This document shows, one piece after another, positions 39,335 to 49,737 of a DNA stretch of 64,000 bases; position 1 is the stretch's first letter, and each line of letters begins with the position of its first letter. Source of the DNA: Dichotomocladium elegans (taxonomy: Eukaryota > Mucoromycota > Mucoromycetes > Mucorales > Lichtheimiaceae); contig JAIXMN010000003.1 of the NCBI GenBank assembly GCA_025716815.1, positions 1,240,001 through 1,304,000 of the forward strand. The letters are read 5' to 3'. The notes beneath the pieces were generated by a model. The model had not been told where the DNA came from, did no database searches, and saw only the letters and a program-made list of their open reading frames with translations. The translations under genes were made by a program, and so were the position numbers.

Positions 39335-41447
39335 TCATCGCTGTTGGCGACCTCGTCCTGGCCCTCTTGGTCTCACCCTTCGCTCGTCGCGCTCTGGTGA
39401 CCTAGCCCTTCTTGCTAGGCGCCTGGCACCACCCGCAGGTGCTCGCCGAAACCTTTCCGGGACCATGCCATCGGCACGAAAACCCCTGAGAATATGTATC
39501 ATATTCAGGCAGGCCGCCATATCACGGTTCCACAATCGCTGCTGAGGAGCGCCCTCTGCCATGCCTACTGTACAGTTTTGATTTGAGCATCTGCACAGAA
39601 TAAGTGACGTTAGATTATCATTATTGTTTTAAACTCTTCCGCGAATAAGGGCTTCATACCGTAGCAGGCCATGACAGATAACGTTTGGATTCTCGGCTCC
39701 TCGATAGGGGCGTGGATTGGGTACCCTCCGGAACGTAGAAAGACTCTCGGTCTCGCACGCGAGGCAGCATCTGCTTGTCTTGAATTCATCAATCAAGTAT
39801 ACATCAACGCGACGTTCGCCTTTCTTGAGAAGTCGTCTGAATCCAACAACGCAGATTGGCTCGTGGTATCGAATGTTCGGGGCAGACCAATTACCCATCA
39901 CAAATACCGCATGGGGGTCAAACTTGTTGATCAGACCGTCCCTCAGCTTTTCATCTGCTCGTTGTTTGTTGATGCACGACGACAGGCGGAGCTTTCGGAA
40001 AAGAGGTTGGGGATCAGCATTATTGGTAGCGGTATTCGCACAGAAGTCCTCGAGAACCTGGGACACTTGGGACCGGACAAGCAGGAAGCGGTCATAATCG
40101 GCACGATCCAAGCTGCGGGAATGCTCGCCAGCCATGCGTGCCTCCGCATGCACGACTTCAGCTTCCTCATTCTTGAGCCTCTGCAACAACCTGAGGTACT
40201 TGTTGGTCTTGCGCACCTTGTCCTGATGAGGTTTGGTGTATCAGAACGTCAGACGGGCACCTCGCTCCGGCCTGGAATTCTCTGAGACGCAGAAAAGGGG
40301 GTCCCTCCTCCCAGGGTCGACGGTGACGCACCTACCAGCAATGCTCTGGTGTTTCTGTGATGTTAGCATGCTGACATAATTGGTCTCATCCTCGACTCCT
40401 CGGTACTTTGCTCCGTATGATGGTCGTTGATTGTTCGTCCTCTTGAAAACAGTGACGCCTACTCCACCGGTATGGATTGTGCCATGGAACTCGATCGTTC
40501 CGCCTTCTTGGGGTCTGAAAGCACGAGAGTTGAGGTCCACAATCTCTCCCCACAGAGCCAAATTCTGGCTGATGTCGTGTCTTGGCCTCTTTAGGATATG
40601 CTGGACAAGAATCGTGGTGTCGATCAGCATATAGCAAGAGGTCCAGGATCGACGAAGAGGGAAACATTGGAAGCTGAGAAGACCATTGCGCTGGAAAACG
40701 TAGGCAAGCTCTGTGAACGGCCGGAAGTGGTTGGCTGAACGCGCCTTGGCGTCGTAGTAGATGCTTTGTTTTTGGAACTGGTACCCTTGGGGGTAAGCAT
40801 CCAAGACCGGTTGGATCTGGTCGAACGCTTGCCTGAGGAAAGCTGGTTCCGCCAGAATGTCATCCCTCCGCACACCTCGGCGGGCAATGGCGAGCTTAAA
40901 GCCTGCGGCATGGCGAGCGATGGTGTCGTAAATATCCTGGCGGATTTGCTCCTCGGTCCAGCCGAGTGCGTCCAGTTCACATCTCCTCACCGCTTTCAGC
41001 ACTTGAATGTTCAGGAGAGCATTCACCGCGCGCCGAAGATGTTGCCCGAACCGCATGTTGATATTGTTGCAGTATGCAACAAACATCTTTTTACCTTCGA
41101 ATGCAGAGCATTGCTGGGAATACTTGAGCTGTGGCCGTTGGTACTGGATGACTTCGAGGTAATCCTCCAAAAACTCGCCGATCAGAACTCGGCACTCGCC
41201 GGAAAACCCCCGGGTTGGAAAGCTCGCTTGTTAGGCATGGAGAACCACACCTCCGAGAAGAACTTTTTGTGCAGGAACTACTGGAGGTTGAAGTCTGGTT
41301 CGCGTTCGCGCTTCCGTAGGAAGATGTACTTGGCGAAGCTGTAGGCACGGGGGTTGTTGCATGGACAACAGCGACCAAATCCATCAACGGTTGGCGGTAG
41401 ACAGGGTTCCAACGGATGCCTCACATAGAGGTCTTGACACCCAACAT
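39335..41447 (-). pseudogene. TnpB/Fanzor-like RuvC nuclease gene, broken
   Basis: Minus strand. N-terminal region with DLVAVVHATT and SFAKYIFLRKR; central ~300-codon frame (41170-40241); RuvC-I TVDPGRRD near 40310; NWSAPN near 39890 where the second acidic motif is expected; a zinc ribbon starting CCLAC near 39775; then a spliced junction giving LLRCSNQNC and RuvC-III LWNRDMAACLNM. The order RuvC-I, zinc ribbon (CxxC...CxxxxC), NRD motif is that of TnpB and its eukaryotic relatives, Fanzors. A 69-nt GTATGA...GCAG intron (39659-39591) splits the zinc ribbon between its two Cys pairs. Breaks: TGA at 41421-41423 just after the first ATG, a frameshift near 41350, TAG at 41278-41280, a frameshift near 41185, and TGA at 40241-40243. 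GC content is higher than the flanks. The copy should be inactive. Confidence 0.75.
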
Positions 41448-42151
41448 ACGGTCAGGGGGCCTGAGGTTGAGTTGAGCAGGGTTTAAGCTCCTCCTCCTGG
41501 TGGGGTTGACCGGTTGTTCCATGTCTTTACCAGCAGAGGGCTGTGGTATTATCTCTTTAGCGCAATATCTTCTAGTCATGCCTTATTCCAAAAGCCTTAC
41601 CGTCTAATGTCGGAATGTGCTTTTGTGTTCTTCGCCGTGGGTGGTATGAGTTGTGTAAGGTTTGAGAGATGTGTAATACGCGTGTGTTTGTAGCGGGTTA
41701 GAATACGCAAGTGGTAAAGAAAACGGCTTGGTCGAATCTCATTATTTTATAGTAAATCAAGGTCCCCTTCCAACACTGCGTGTATGGGGTACTATGAAGT
41801 GCATATCATATGATAGGCTTGTGATGAACATTGATCCGGGCTAGAGAACTTAGCTGGTTTCACATCATTAAGCGTCGATATTCAGAAACTGATGCGATGA
41901 TGAATCCAACATGTGATGAGCATTGATCCATCACTGGTCTTGAAGAGGCCAATGAAAAGAGAGTGCTCTCATTCGATACGTCCTAACAGGATTAAGCACT
42001 TACGTCGCCGTTCTAATAGAATTATTATAAAGGAGATATATTTTATTTTCAGGAATAAACATCATCCTCAAAGCTACTTTTCTAGTTGTCTTTTTCACTA
42101 TTTTCTCTTACCCTTCCATCACACTGTCTACAGGCTGAAACCGAGTCATTT
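41448..42151. other. Intergenic between Fanzor-like and transposase remnants
   Basis: About 700 bp, AT-rich towards 42000-42100. No gene or clear terminal inverted repeat found. Confidence 0.4.
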
Positions 42152-42741
42152 TTAATGATAAGTTGCATTCGTTTTAGATACTTTGAGACCCTCAAGTCTT
42201 GGAAGCAGTTGCGCCATCAGCTGCTTTAGAACAATGGATGGATTCTCATCAATGCATTCTAAAATAATGCTCTTCATTGAGAATTCGCGAACGACCCCTC
42301 GCTTTAGGTTTCTTAAAGACGCTGTCAGGGTCTTTCTCGTACTGTGATGCCAATCGCCGGGCTGAACGAACCTGGATTCCAAACTGTTTTTGTAGCAGCT
42401 GACGCACTCAAAACCTTCTCAAACATCAGTTTGAAAAATCTGATCTTGTCTTGGTCAGTGTACGCTGTGTAACTGCGCTTGATCCCTGCTATTTCATCCG
42501 AATTTCTGTATTCTTTCGCTTGGGGAATGTGTGCGGTAGTATGATCAGAGTTATCTCTGCAAGATATGGTGCGCAGATATTCAGTGTGAGAATAAACGGT
42601 CTGCAGAGAGTACATCTCTTCATCAACGACATGGCCTTGACCATCCTCGTAAAAAAATAGATCGCTCATTTCAGAATGTAAATGGGTAGCTTTTTTGTGC
42701 GACATCTTTCGCCGTGCATGCAACGTTTGCTTTGTCATCAC
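42152..42741 (-). pseudogene. Transposase HTH-domain remnant (Tc1/IS630-like), frameshifted
   Basis: Minus strand. The first frame contains YTDQDKIRFFKLMFEKVLSA, continuing after a frame change as KQFGIQVRSARRLASQYEKD...RGRSRILNEEH, then after a second change as ILECIDENPSIVLKQLMAQL...LEGLKVSKTNATYH and a stop. Reading the three segments in order gives the paired helix-turn-helix region that precedes the DDE domain in Tc1/IS630-type transposases. The DDE catalytic part is absent. At least two frameshifts plus truncation make it a fossil. It lies 0.7 kb upstream of the Fanzor-like gene and on the same strand. Confidence 0.7.
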
Positions 42742-43154
42742 GCGTAAAGATTTCTGGGCAAAACACGATTTCTATTTTTGTTCCTGCGACTTCAGAACTG
42801 GCTGGTACGACTTCGTCAGGCAAAGTTGTCAGCGTCAGTCCAAGAGGGCACGGCGTCGGTAAGGAGGTAACAACGCTAGCCCAAACCACTTACCCTGACA
42901 AGAGGATTTCCGGTGAAACATGCCATCAGCAATCTCTACTTTTTTTTTCAAGTAACACGTTGAGTGAGCAAATGCTAGGTTTCATAAACTACTCTGCTGC
43001 CAAGCTATTTTTCATATTCCGCGAACTGATGGAATGACCCCGCATATCGCGCCAACTTCTATTTTTGGAGATTACATTCGAGGGGCGCGACTTCAATTGC
43101 AAAAAACATTATACGAAGTGCGCTGCTCCCGGAAGTCGAGAAAGAATTCCAAAC

Positions 43155-45288
43155 ATGACATCGATTCCCACAGTTCTAACCATTGCGGGTAGTGATAGCG
43201 GCGGGTAAGCGAAATTGGCACAAGTGTGTCCCATTCCTGCAACTCAACAAGCTTGTCTTCCCCCGCTTTTTTTGTCCTAGCGGTGCAGGCATTCAGGCCG
43301 ATCTCAAAACGTTGACCTCGCTTAATGTGTATGGCACGTCGGTGCTCACATCCTTGACGTCGCAGAATACACTGGGAGTGGACGGTATTCACAATGTACC
43401 GACCGAGTTTGTTCAGAAACAGCTTCAGGCCGTCCTTAACGATATCGGGACAGATGCTATCAAGACAGGCATGCTTTCTTCCTCCGCCATTATCGAGACA
43501 GTTGCTGAGACTTTAAAAAAATACAACCATGACAAGCTGGTTGTTGACCCGGTGATGGTATCAACCAGTGGCTCAAGACTTATGGCAGAGGATGCAGTCG
43601 CGACGTTTATCACCACATTGTTGCCCATAACGACAATCTTGACACCAAACATCCCTGAGGCCGAGGTCTTGCTCGACATGGCACCCGGTACCATCAAGGA
43701 TCTGAAAACAGCACACGACGCTGCCAAACGTATAGCTGAATTGGGTCCCCGCTACGTGCTGCTCAAAGGCGGTCATTTGCCAGTTAAGCTTGAAGGCCGC
43801 GATGAGCAGTGCGTTGTTGACATCCTGTACCACAGCGCTACGGACACAGCTACCGAGATTGTGAATCCTTACCTAAACACAAAAGACACACACGGCACTG
43901 GCTGCACGCTTTCAGCTGCCATTGCTGCAGGACTTGCAAAAGGCCAGGATGGTAAAAATAATGCGGAAGATGCATTTCTGCAAACTCTATGCGTACTCGT
44001 ATTTTGACTTCTCTCTTTTGTACTTGTAACATTAATCAGCGTTGACTGCCGTCACGAATGCTACCTCGTACATCCATGACGCAATCGAGTCGAGTTTTGC
44101 ATCCCTCGGGCAAGGACCCGGTCCGCTCAATCATATGTACAACATTCACAACCGTCCTTACACAGGGTAAAGTACAAAAAAACAAAAAAGAAAGACACCG
44201 GAAAGAACACATATATATTCTATGTACGGAAATCCACTCCAGGAAGCTGATGAATAACACAAATATAGCAAAAGTTATGTCAAGGCTCTCAAGGATGCAT
44301 TGCCTGCGGGCCTGTGGAATCAGTTCATTAACCATCCTTTTGTCCGGGGTATGGCCGATGGTACTTTGCCAAAAGAAAGCTTCATTCACTACATCAAGCA
44401 AGACTATCTCTACCTCCAACACTATGCACGGACCGCCGCACTGGCTGCGTATAAATGTGAGTTTTCGCATCTGCATACGCATGCAGGCTGTATACCTATG
44501 TAACCCCATGTGGTTTTCATACATGATAGCACCTACGATTGACATGGCCGCAAGAAATGCGAAAATCGTGTTACACATACATCATGAATTGCAAATGCAT
44601 GTCAAGGTACAGCATATGGGTTCTGCATTTGCTTCCTCCAGGTTATTTATATATCCAACATAGTACTGTGAAAAATGGGGGATTTCGAAAGAAGAGATAC
44701 TTAGCACGCCGGAGAGTGTATACAATGTAGCCTATACACGCTATGTACTTGACAAAGGTATGACGGTTCATATGGATACTTTTCTTGAGGAAGCAGCCTA
44801 CTCAATTACTCTGGGCCTATGAAGGTGCTACTGGTGACCAATTGGACCTACAGGTGGCCATGGCGCCTTGTCTGCTTGGCTATGGCGAGATCGGTATAAA
44901 TTTAGTCAATGACCCTAATACAAAACGAGGTAAAAGCTGAAATCCGGTTGAACCCATGCGCTTATCTATCTATAAACATATGAGACTCATCACAATGCTG
45001 GTGGATCGTTTAGACGGAAATCCATATTGGACATGGATCCAAAATTACGCAGCTGAGGATTTCCAGGACGCTGTCAAAGCTGGAAAAGGTAGGTGGAATG
45101 CAAACGCTTTTATCGCGTTAGATCTCTCATACATACTATATATCTCCCTCAATACAGAACTTCTTGAGGAACTTGCGCCCCATAACGTATCAACATCGCC
45201 TACTCGTTTTAAGGAGACATGTCAAATTTTTGAGCAGGCGACACGACTAGAGATCAGTTTCTGGGACATGGGTCTCCATTGCAAATAG
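43155..45288 (+). CDS. THI20: Thi20-like HMP/HMP-P kinase fused to TenA
   Basis: Nine exons (43155-43204, 43281-43951, 44040-44166, 44275-44456, 44530-44606, 44664-44757, 44825-44929, 45014-45088, 45158-45288) give 503 aa. N-terminal ThiD-type kinase: IAGSDSGGGAGIQADLKT, KTGMLSS, VDPVMVSTSGSRL, TPNIPEAEVLL, LLKGGH and DTHGTGCTLSAAIAAGLAKG. After a linker (GPLNHMYNIHNRPYTGY) comes a TenA/thiaminase-II domain: LWNQFINHPFVRGMADGTL, HYIKQDYLYLQHYAR and LLGYGEIG. The kinase makes HMP-PP; fungal TenA domains salvage pyrimidine from damaged thiamine. The frame of intron 2 needs the donor at 43952 (GTAAAA); the longer open reading ending LVF and a stop is intronic. It ends 135 bp from the convergent transporter gene. 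Confidence 0.93.
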
Positions 45289-45423
45289 TGAGATAGGATG
45301 ATTGTGTTTTTTTTGTAAAATTATATTACATTCAATACGTATTAATAAGATACACTGAAAGAACGACGCTGACACAACAAGGAATAGTTCATACAAAGTT
45401 CAGTATAAACCGACGCTATATCT

Positions 45424-47272
45424 CTATACAGTCAAACCCTTGTGCCGATCCACAGCTAGACGTCGCATGTCGCCCTTGATCCAAACACACGGAAGCGATC
45501 CAACTCCAACGAGCACTGCCGATACTATCAGTGCTTTGTGCATGTTTCCTGGCGGATCCGCATTGTCACCTGCTCGGAGTGCATCTGATATCACAGTGAA
45601 AATGAGCATAGCCACTGTATTTAGAGACCAGATAATGTTGGATGCCACGGCTTCAGGAACGGGATAGGATACTGAATTATGAAGATTCCGCGGATTAATA
45701 ATAAGAAGAAATGACTTCTATAATTCATGACTCACTCTCACAAGCATACTCGAGCTGGATTGGGAATAAGCCCATCGAGAAGAAACCTATTGCAAAACAG
45801 CTACATATTAAGACTCCAAAAGCATTATAGACAACTACGGAAAAATAAAGAGTGATTACTGTGAGTAGAATGCGCTTAGAAAGAGCGAAAGAGAAAATCC
45901 TTTACTTTGCCAGATGAGCATGATATAGGCGCCGACCATCATCGGTGCAAACATTTTGATGATCATAAGATGTTCGCCCGTTTGGCCTGCCCAGTACCCG
46001 AGGAAGGCGCCACCGGCATAGCCACTGATCGTCAAGACTGCCATCGCTATGCCACCTTGTTGGTCGGTGTAACCGTAAGGGGCTGCGGCCTGGATAATAA
46101 TGACCGAGATGGCGTAGAACATGCCGCAGTTGATGGCGGAGGCGATCACCAAATTTATGTACTGACCGTTCTTGGCAAGCATTTTGACACCCTGCCAGAT
46201 TGACGTTCGGTCCACAGCTGCGCTGACCGAGGGAGGTACCTTGGGTTTCTTCGGCATCACCAATATTGGAATAGCACATGCTGTTGCGATAATGGCGACA
46301 ACCAAGAACTAGATTCATGACGAAAATCAGGTTAAGTTCAGTATGAAGGCTTTTTGCGCAAGGGTTGTTTGCAAGTACCATCTTCGGAACTTGGTCTGCT
46401 GATGATGCCAGGGGAGGCATAATGAGGGGTGCCACGAGCATACCCAACGAAATGGCTAGCAAGTATACGTTATAAAACCATATTTGAGGACTAACCCTCT
46501 CTGATACTTGCATGCAAGTGTATTTCCTATAGCTCGGTGTTCTGGTGCAAACCAGGTTGCGACAAACTAATTCAAGAATGAGAGAATAGGCATCAATTTC
46601 ATTACCTGAGCTGCTTTTTCAGACGCATATTCCGGATGAAAATTACTTCCGGGAGTTTGCATACCTTGGGCGCAATACTAACATAATAAAAATAACGCGT
46701 TTATACATCAGTTTTACAATTCAATGGTGTCATATACGCACTTGTAAGCAAATGGGCCGCCTAGGCCACCGATGGTTTGACCGAGCATCACAATCGCATA
46801 TCTTTTTTCAGGCGGAGCAACGACGGACAAATAACGAATCCAGCAGCCGAGTAGATTGATGCACCCCGCAAACGCGATCTAAGATTGAATAAGATGCATC
46901 TATTTTATAGATCAAATCTTTTATTTCGGTCCCTGAACTGAATAAAAAATTGAATCTTACACAAGGCTTGACCCCAAACCGCTCATAGGCCCAGCCGCAA
47001 ACGAGCGAGAGGACAGTGTTAGCAATGGCGCATGCATTCGACAGCCAATTAAGTTGACTAAAGTCGATCTGCATCCATTCCGAAGTGGGTGTGGGTGCGC
47101 TCGAGCATGTCGTCCACATTATGTTGCATGCAGCATTAACAAGCATGATGCTCACTGTGACCACCCAAGCCATAAAAGGTGTCTTGTCACTGACTTCGGT
47201 GGCTGCGACTTCCACTTGCTCGGACGCAGAGTCTTCCAGAACAGACCGGCGCTTCAGTTGTTTCGGATCCAT
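45424..47272 (-). CDS. FLVCR-like major facilitator transporter (copy A)
   Basis: Eight exons on the minus strand (47272-46961, 46878-46742, 46677-46665, 46566-46512, 46455-46379, 46308-45906, 45834-45736, 45671-45424) give 447 aa with about 12 TM segments. FMAWVVTVSIMLVNAACNIM, NWLSNACAIANTVLSLVCGW, GCWIRYLS, GQTIGGLGGPF and WFAPEHRAIGNTL follow the FLVCR/SLC49 pattern. That family moves choline, heme or related small molecules in animals; the fungal substrate is unknown. Exon 3 is a 13-nt microexon. Intron 4 has a GCAAGT donor while its paralogue at 61 kb has GTAAGC at the same codon. It lies between the two thiamine enzyme genes and is divergent from the Has1-like gene. Confidence 0.87.
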
Positions 47273-47665
47273 GATAGTCGAAAAGCAGGTGCTATTCGAT
47301 GGGAAAGAAAAACAAATACAAACGTAGCGGGATGTTGTCAAAAAGCGGACAGATAATCCAACGGTGGATATTTCATTTCCAGCTCGGACTGTATCGATCG
47401 AGATGTCCCCTTGCTTTTTTTTTCAAAAAAAAAGAGGAGAAAAGAAAGAGGCTAGTTCCCTCATACTAATAACATCTCTGTACTGCAGAAGAGTGATATA
47501 GTAGTCACTAGGATATCTCTACAATCTATTCCTTTATCAGCTGCGTTTTCTTTAGTTTGATTTTTGCATGAGGAACTTCGGTGAGCTGGGCATCAAATTA
47601 AGTTGGAGCGTCAAAATTTTTACAGTTAGCGAGACAAACTTTTTCTTTGTTCTTCGATCAATCCC
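47273..47665. promoter_or_regulatory. Divergent promoter region, transporter A / Has1-like
   Basis: 393 bp between divergent starts, with a poly-T/poly-A pair near 47415-47435. No specific regulatory motif recognised. Confidence 0.4.
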
Positions 47666-49555
47666 ATGACCAACAAGCCTGCTGAAAAGAAGCGCAAGCG
47701 CACGCACCAATCCAAGGCGAACAAGAAGATAAAGGCTGAGGAGCCTATGCCAGTCAAGCCCGTTGAGGACGAAGCGATCTCGTCTGATGAAGAGGATGCA
47801 GAGAAACAAGTGGAAGAAGAAAGTGAGAGCGCCGAATTAGCTACACCCGAGGCTGAAGAGAACAAATCAATCGAGGATGCCCTTAACAAACAACGTGAGT
47901 GATTGCGGACAGTGGCCGATTGGCAGGACAATGAGGTTATACGTTTATGTGTATGTATGCGTGTGCTAATTTTGGGAATGGTATTGATCTACGCTAGCTG
48001 GAGATGACAAACCACTTGATTTCAGCTTCGAGAGTCTCGATGTTTGCGAAAAGACCAGAAATGGCATCAAGGATATGGGTTTTGAAAAAATGACTGAGGT
48101 TCAGGCGCGCACGATTCCTCCGCTCATGGCCGGCCGTGATGTCCTCGGCGCTGCCAAGACAGGATCAGGCAAAACGCTTGCCATGCTAATCCCTGCAGTT
48201 GAGCTTTTGAACAAGCTCAAGTTCAAGCCCAGAAACGGTATGAAGAGAAAGAGAGAAAAAAGAAGACGGTTTATACTGATGAATCATAATAGGCACTGGT
48301 GTGATTGTTGTGTCACCCACTCGCGAACTCGCCCTGCAAATCTTCGGTGTTGCGCGCGATCTTCTCAAATACCATCAACATACGTTCGGTATCGTCATTG
48401 GTGGCGCGAACCGCAGGGCCGAGGCCGACAAGCTTGTTAAAGGCGTCAACTTGCTGATTGCGACCCCTGGGCGATTACTCGATCATTTGCAAAACACCCG
48501 TGGCTTTGTGTACAAGAATCTCAAGGCACTCGTCATTGATGAAGCTGATCGAATTCTTGAGATTGGTTTCGAAGAGGAAATGAGGCAGATTGTGCGCATT
48601 TTACCGAAGGAACGTCAGACTATGCTTTTCTCTGCTACACAAACGACCAAGGTGTCTGATCTTGCCCGTATTTCCCTAAAGAAAGGCCCACTTTACATTA
48701 ATGTGGACGAGAAAAAGGATACATCAACGGCAGAGGGACTAGAACAAGGCTACGTTGTCTGCGATTCCGACAAGCGATTCCTCTTGCTATTTACCTTCCT
48801 ACGCAAAAATTCAAAGAAGAAGATTATCGTCTTTTTCTCCAGCTGCAACTCTGTAAAATACCATGCGGAGCTGATGAACTACATTGATGTACCTGTGCTA
48901 GAGCTTCATGTAAGTCTTAAGAACGGAGCTAAAAGGATCAAAGAAGTTACTTACAGCCCATTAATTCGTTAGGGCAAGCAAAAGCAGCAGAAGCGTACAG
49001 CGACATTTTTTGAATTTTGTAACGCTGAAAAGGGCATTTTGCTCTGCACAGACGTTGCTGCACGTGGCTTGGACATTCCTGCCGTTGATTGGATTGTCCA
49101 GTTCGACCCCCCAGATGATCCTCGCGACTATATTCACCGCGTGGGCCGAACAGCACGCGCTGGTGGCCAGGGCAAGAGTCTTTTGTTCTTGCTCCCCAGC
49201 GAACTTGGCTTTCTACGGTATCTTAAGCATGCAAAGGTTCCATTGAACGAGTACCAATTCCCTGCCAACAAGATCGCCAACGTTCAGAGCCAGGTAAATC
49301 TCTTTATTATTAGCATATCCATGCCTAAATCTAATTTTGCGATATGAACCATAGCTCGAGAAACTTGTAGAAAAGAACTACTATCTTAACCAATCTGCGC
49401 GTGATGGTTTCCGGTCGTATCTGCAGGCCTATGCGTCCTTTAGCCACAAGAAAATCTTTAATGTCAATAGCTTAGATCTCACGAAAGTGGCCAAGGCATT
49501 TGGCTTTAGTGTTCCCCCGAAAGTCAACCTAAGCATCCAGAGCTCTAAAAAGTAA
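47666..49555 (+). CDS. HAS1: DEAD-box RNA helicase, Has1/DDX18 type
   Basis: Five exons (47666-47894, 47998-48237, 48293-48909, 48973-49293, 49355-49555) give 535 aa. A charged, Lys- and Glu-rich N-terminus of ~95 residues precedes the helicase core: AAKTGSGKT (I), PTRELALQI (Ia), [10 protein letters not shown] (Ib), VIDEADRIL (II), LFSAT (III), TDVAARGLD (V) and [10 protein letters not shown] (VI). The C-terminus [18 protein letters not shown]...[13 protein letters not shown] is the Has1/DDX18 tail. Nucleolar ATPase needed for 40S and 60S ribosome biogenesis. Its neighbour eS30 at 51.7 kb is also ribosomal, though no operon-like link is implied. Confidence 0.95.
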
Positions 49556-49737
49556 GGAGCATCTACTGTACTCTACATATCTAGATATCTTTCTTCCATC
49601 TATTCGCATTGCCATATGCGCGATCTTCTCTCTTTATCACATATTCACTCGCGCACTCACTCAACCTGACAATAAAAAGACCTCGCTTTTTGCATTTCTC
49701 GAACAGAATTTTCTCTCCTTCTTTCTCTTGCTGATTA

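Noticed and set aside
39671..40285. 204-codon plus-strand open frame opposite the Fanzor-like gene
   Set aside because: Antisense shadow of a GC-rich coding strand; the minus strand carries the RuvC and zinc-ribbon motifs.
40766..41344. 192-codon plus-strand open frame
   Set aside because: Antisense to the N-terminal half of the Fanzor-like gene; no domain content of its own.
43952..44007. Direct 3' continuation of the Thi20 kinase frame ending in LVF and a stop
   Set aside because: The donor at 43952 joins GLAKG to the linker and TenA domain in phase, with normal spacing; the continuation is intronic.
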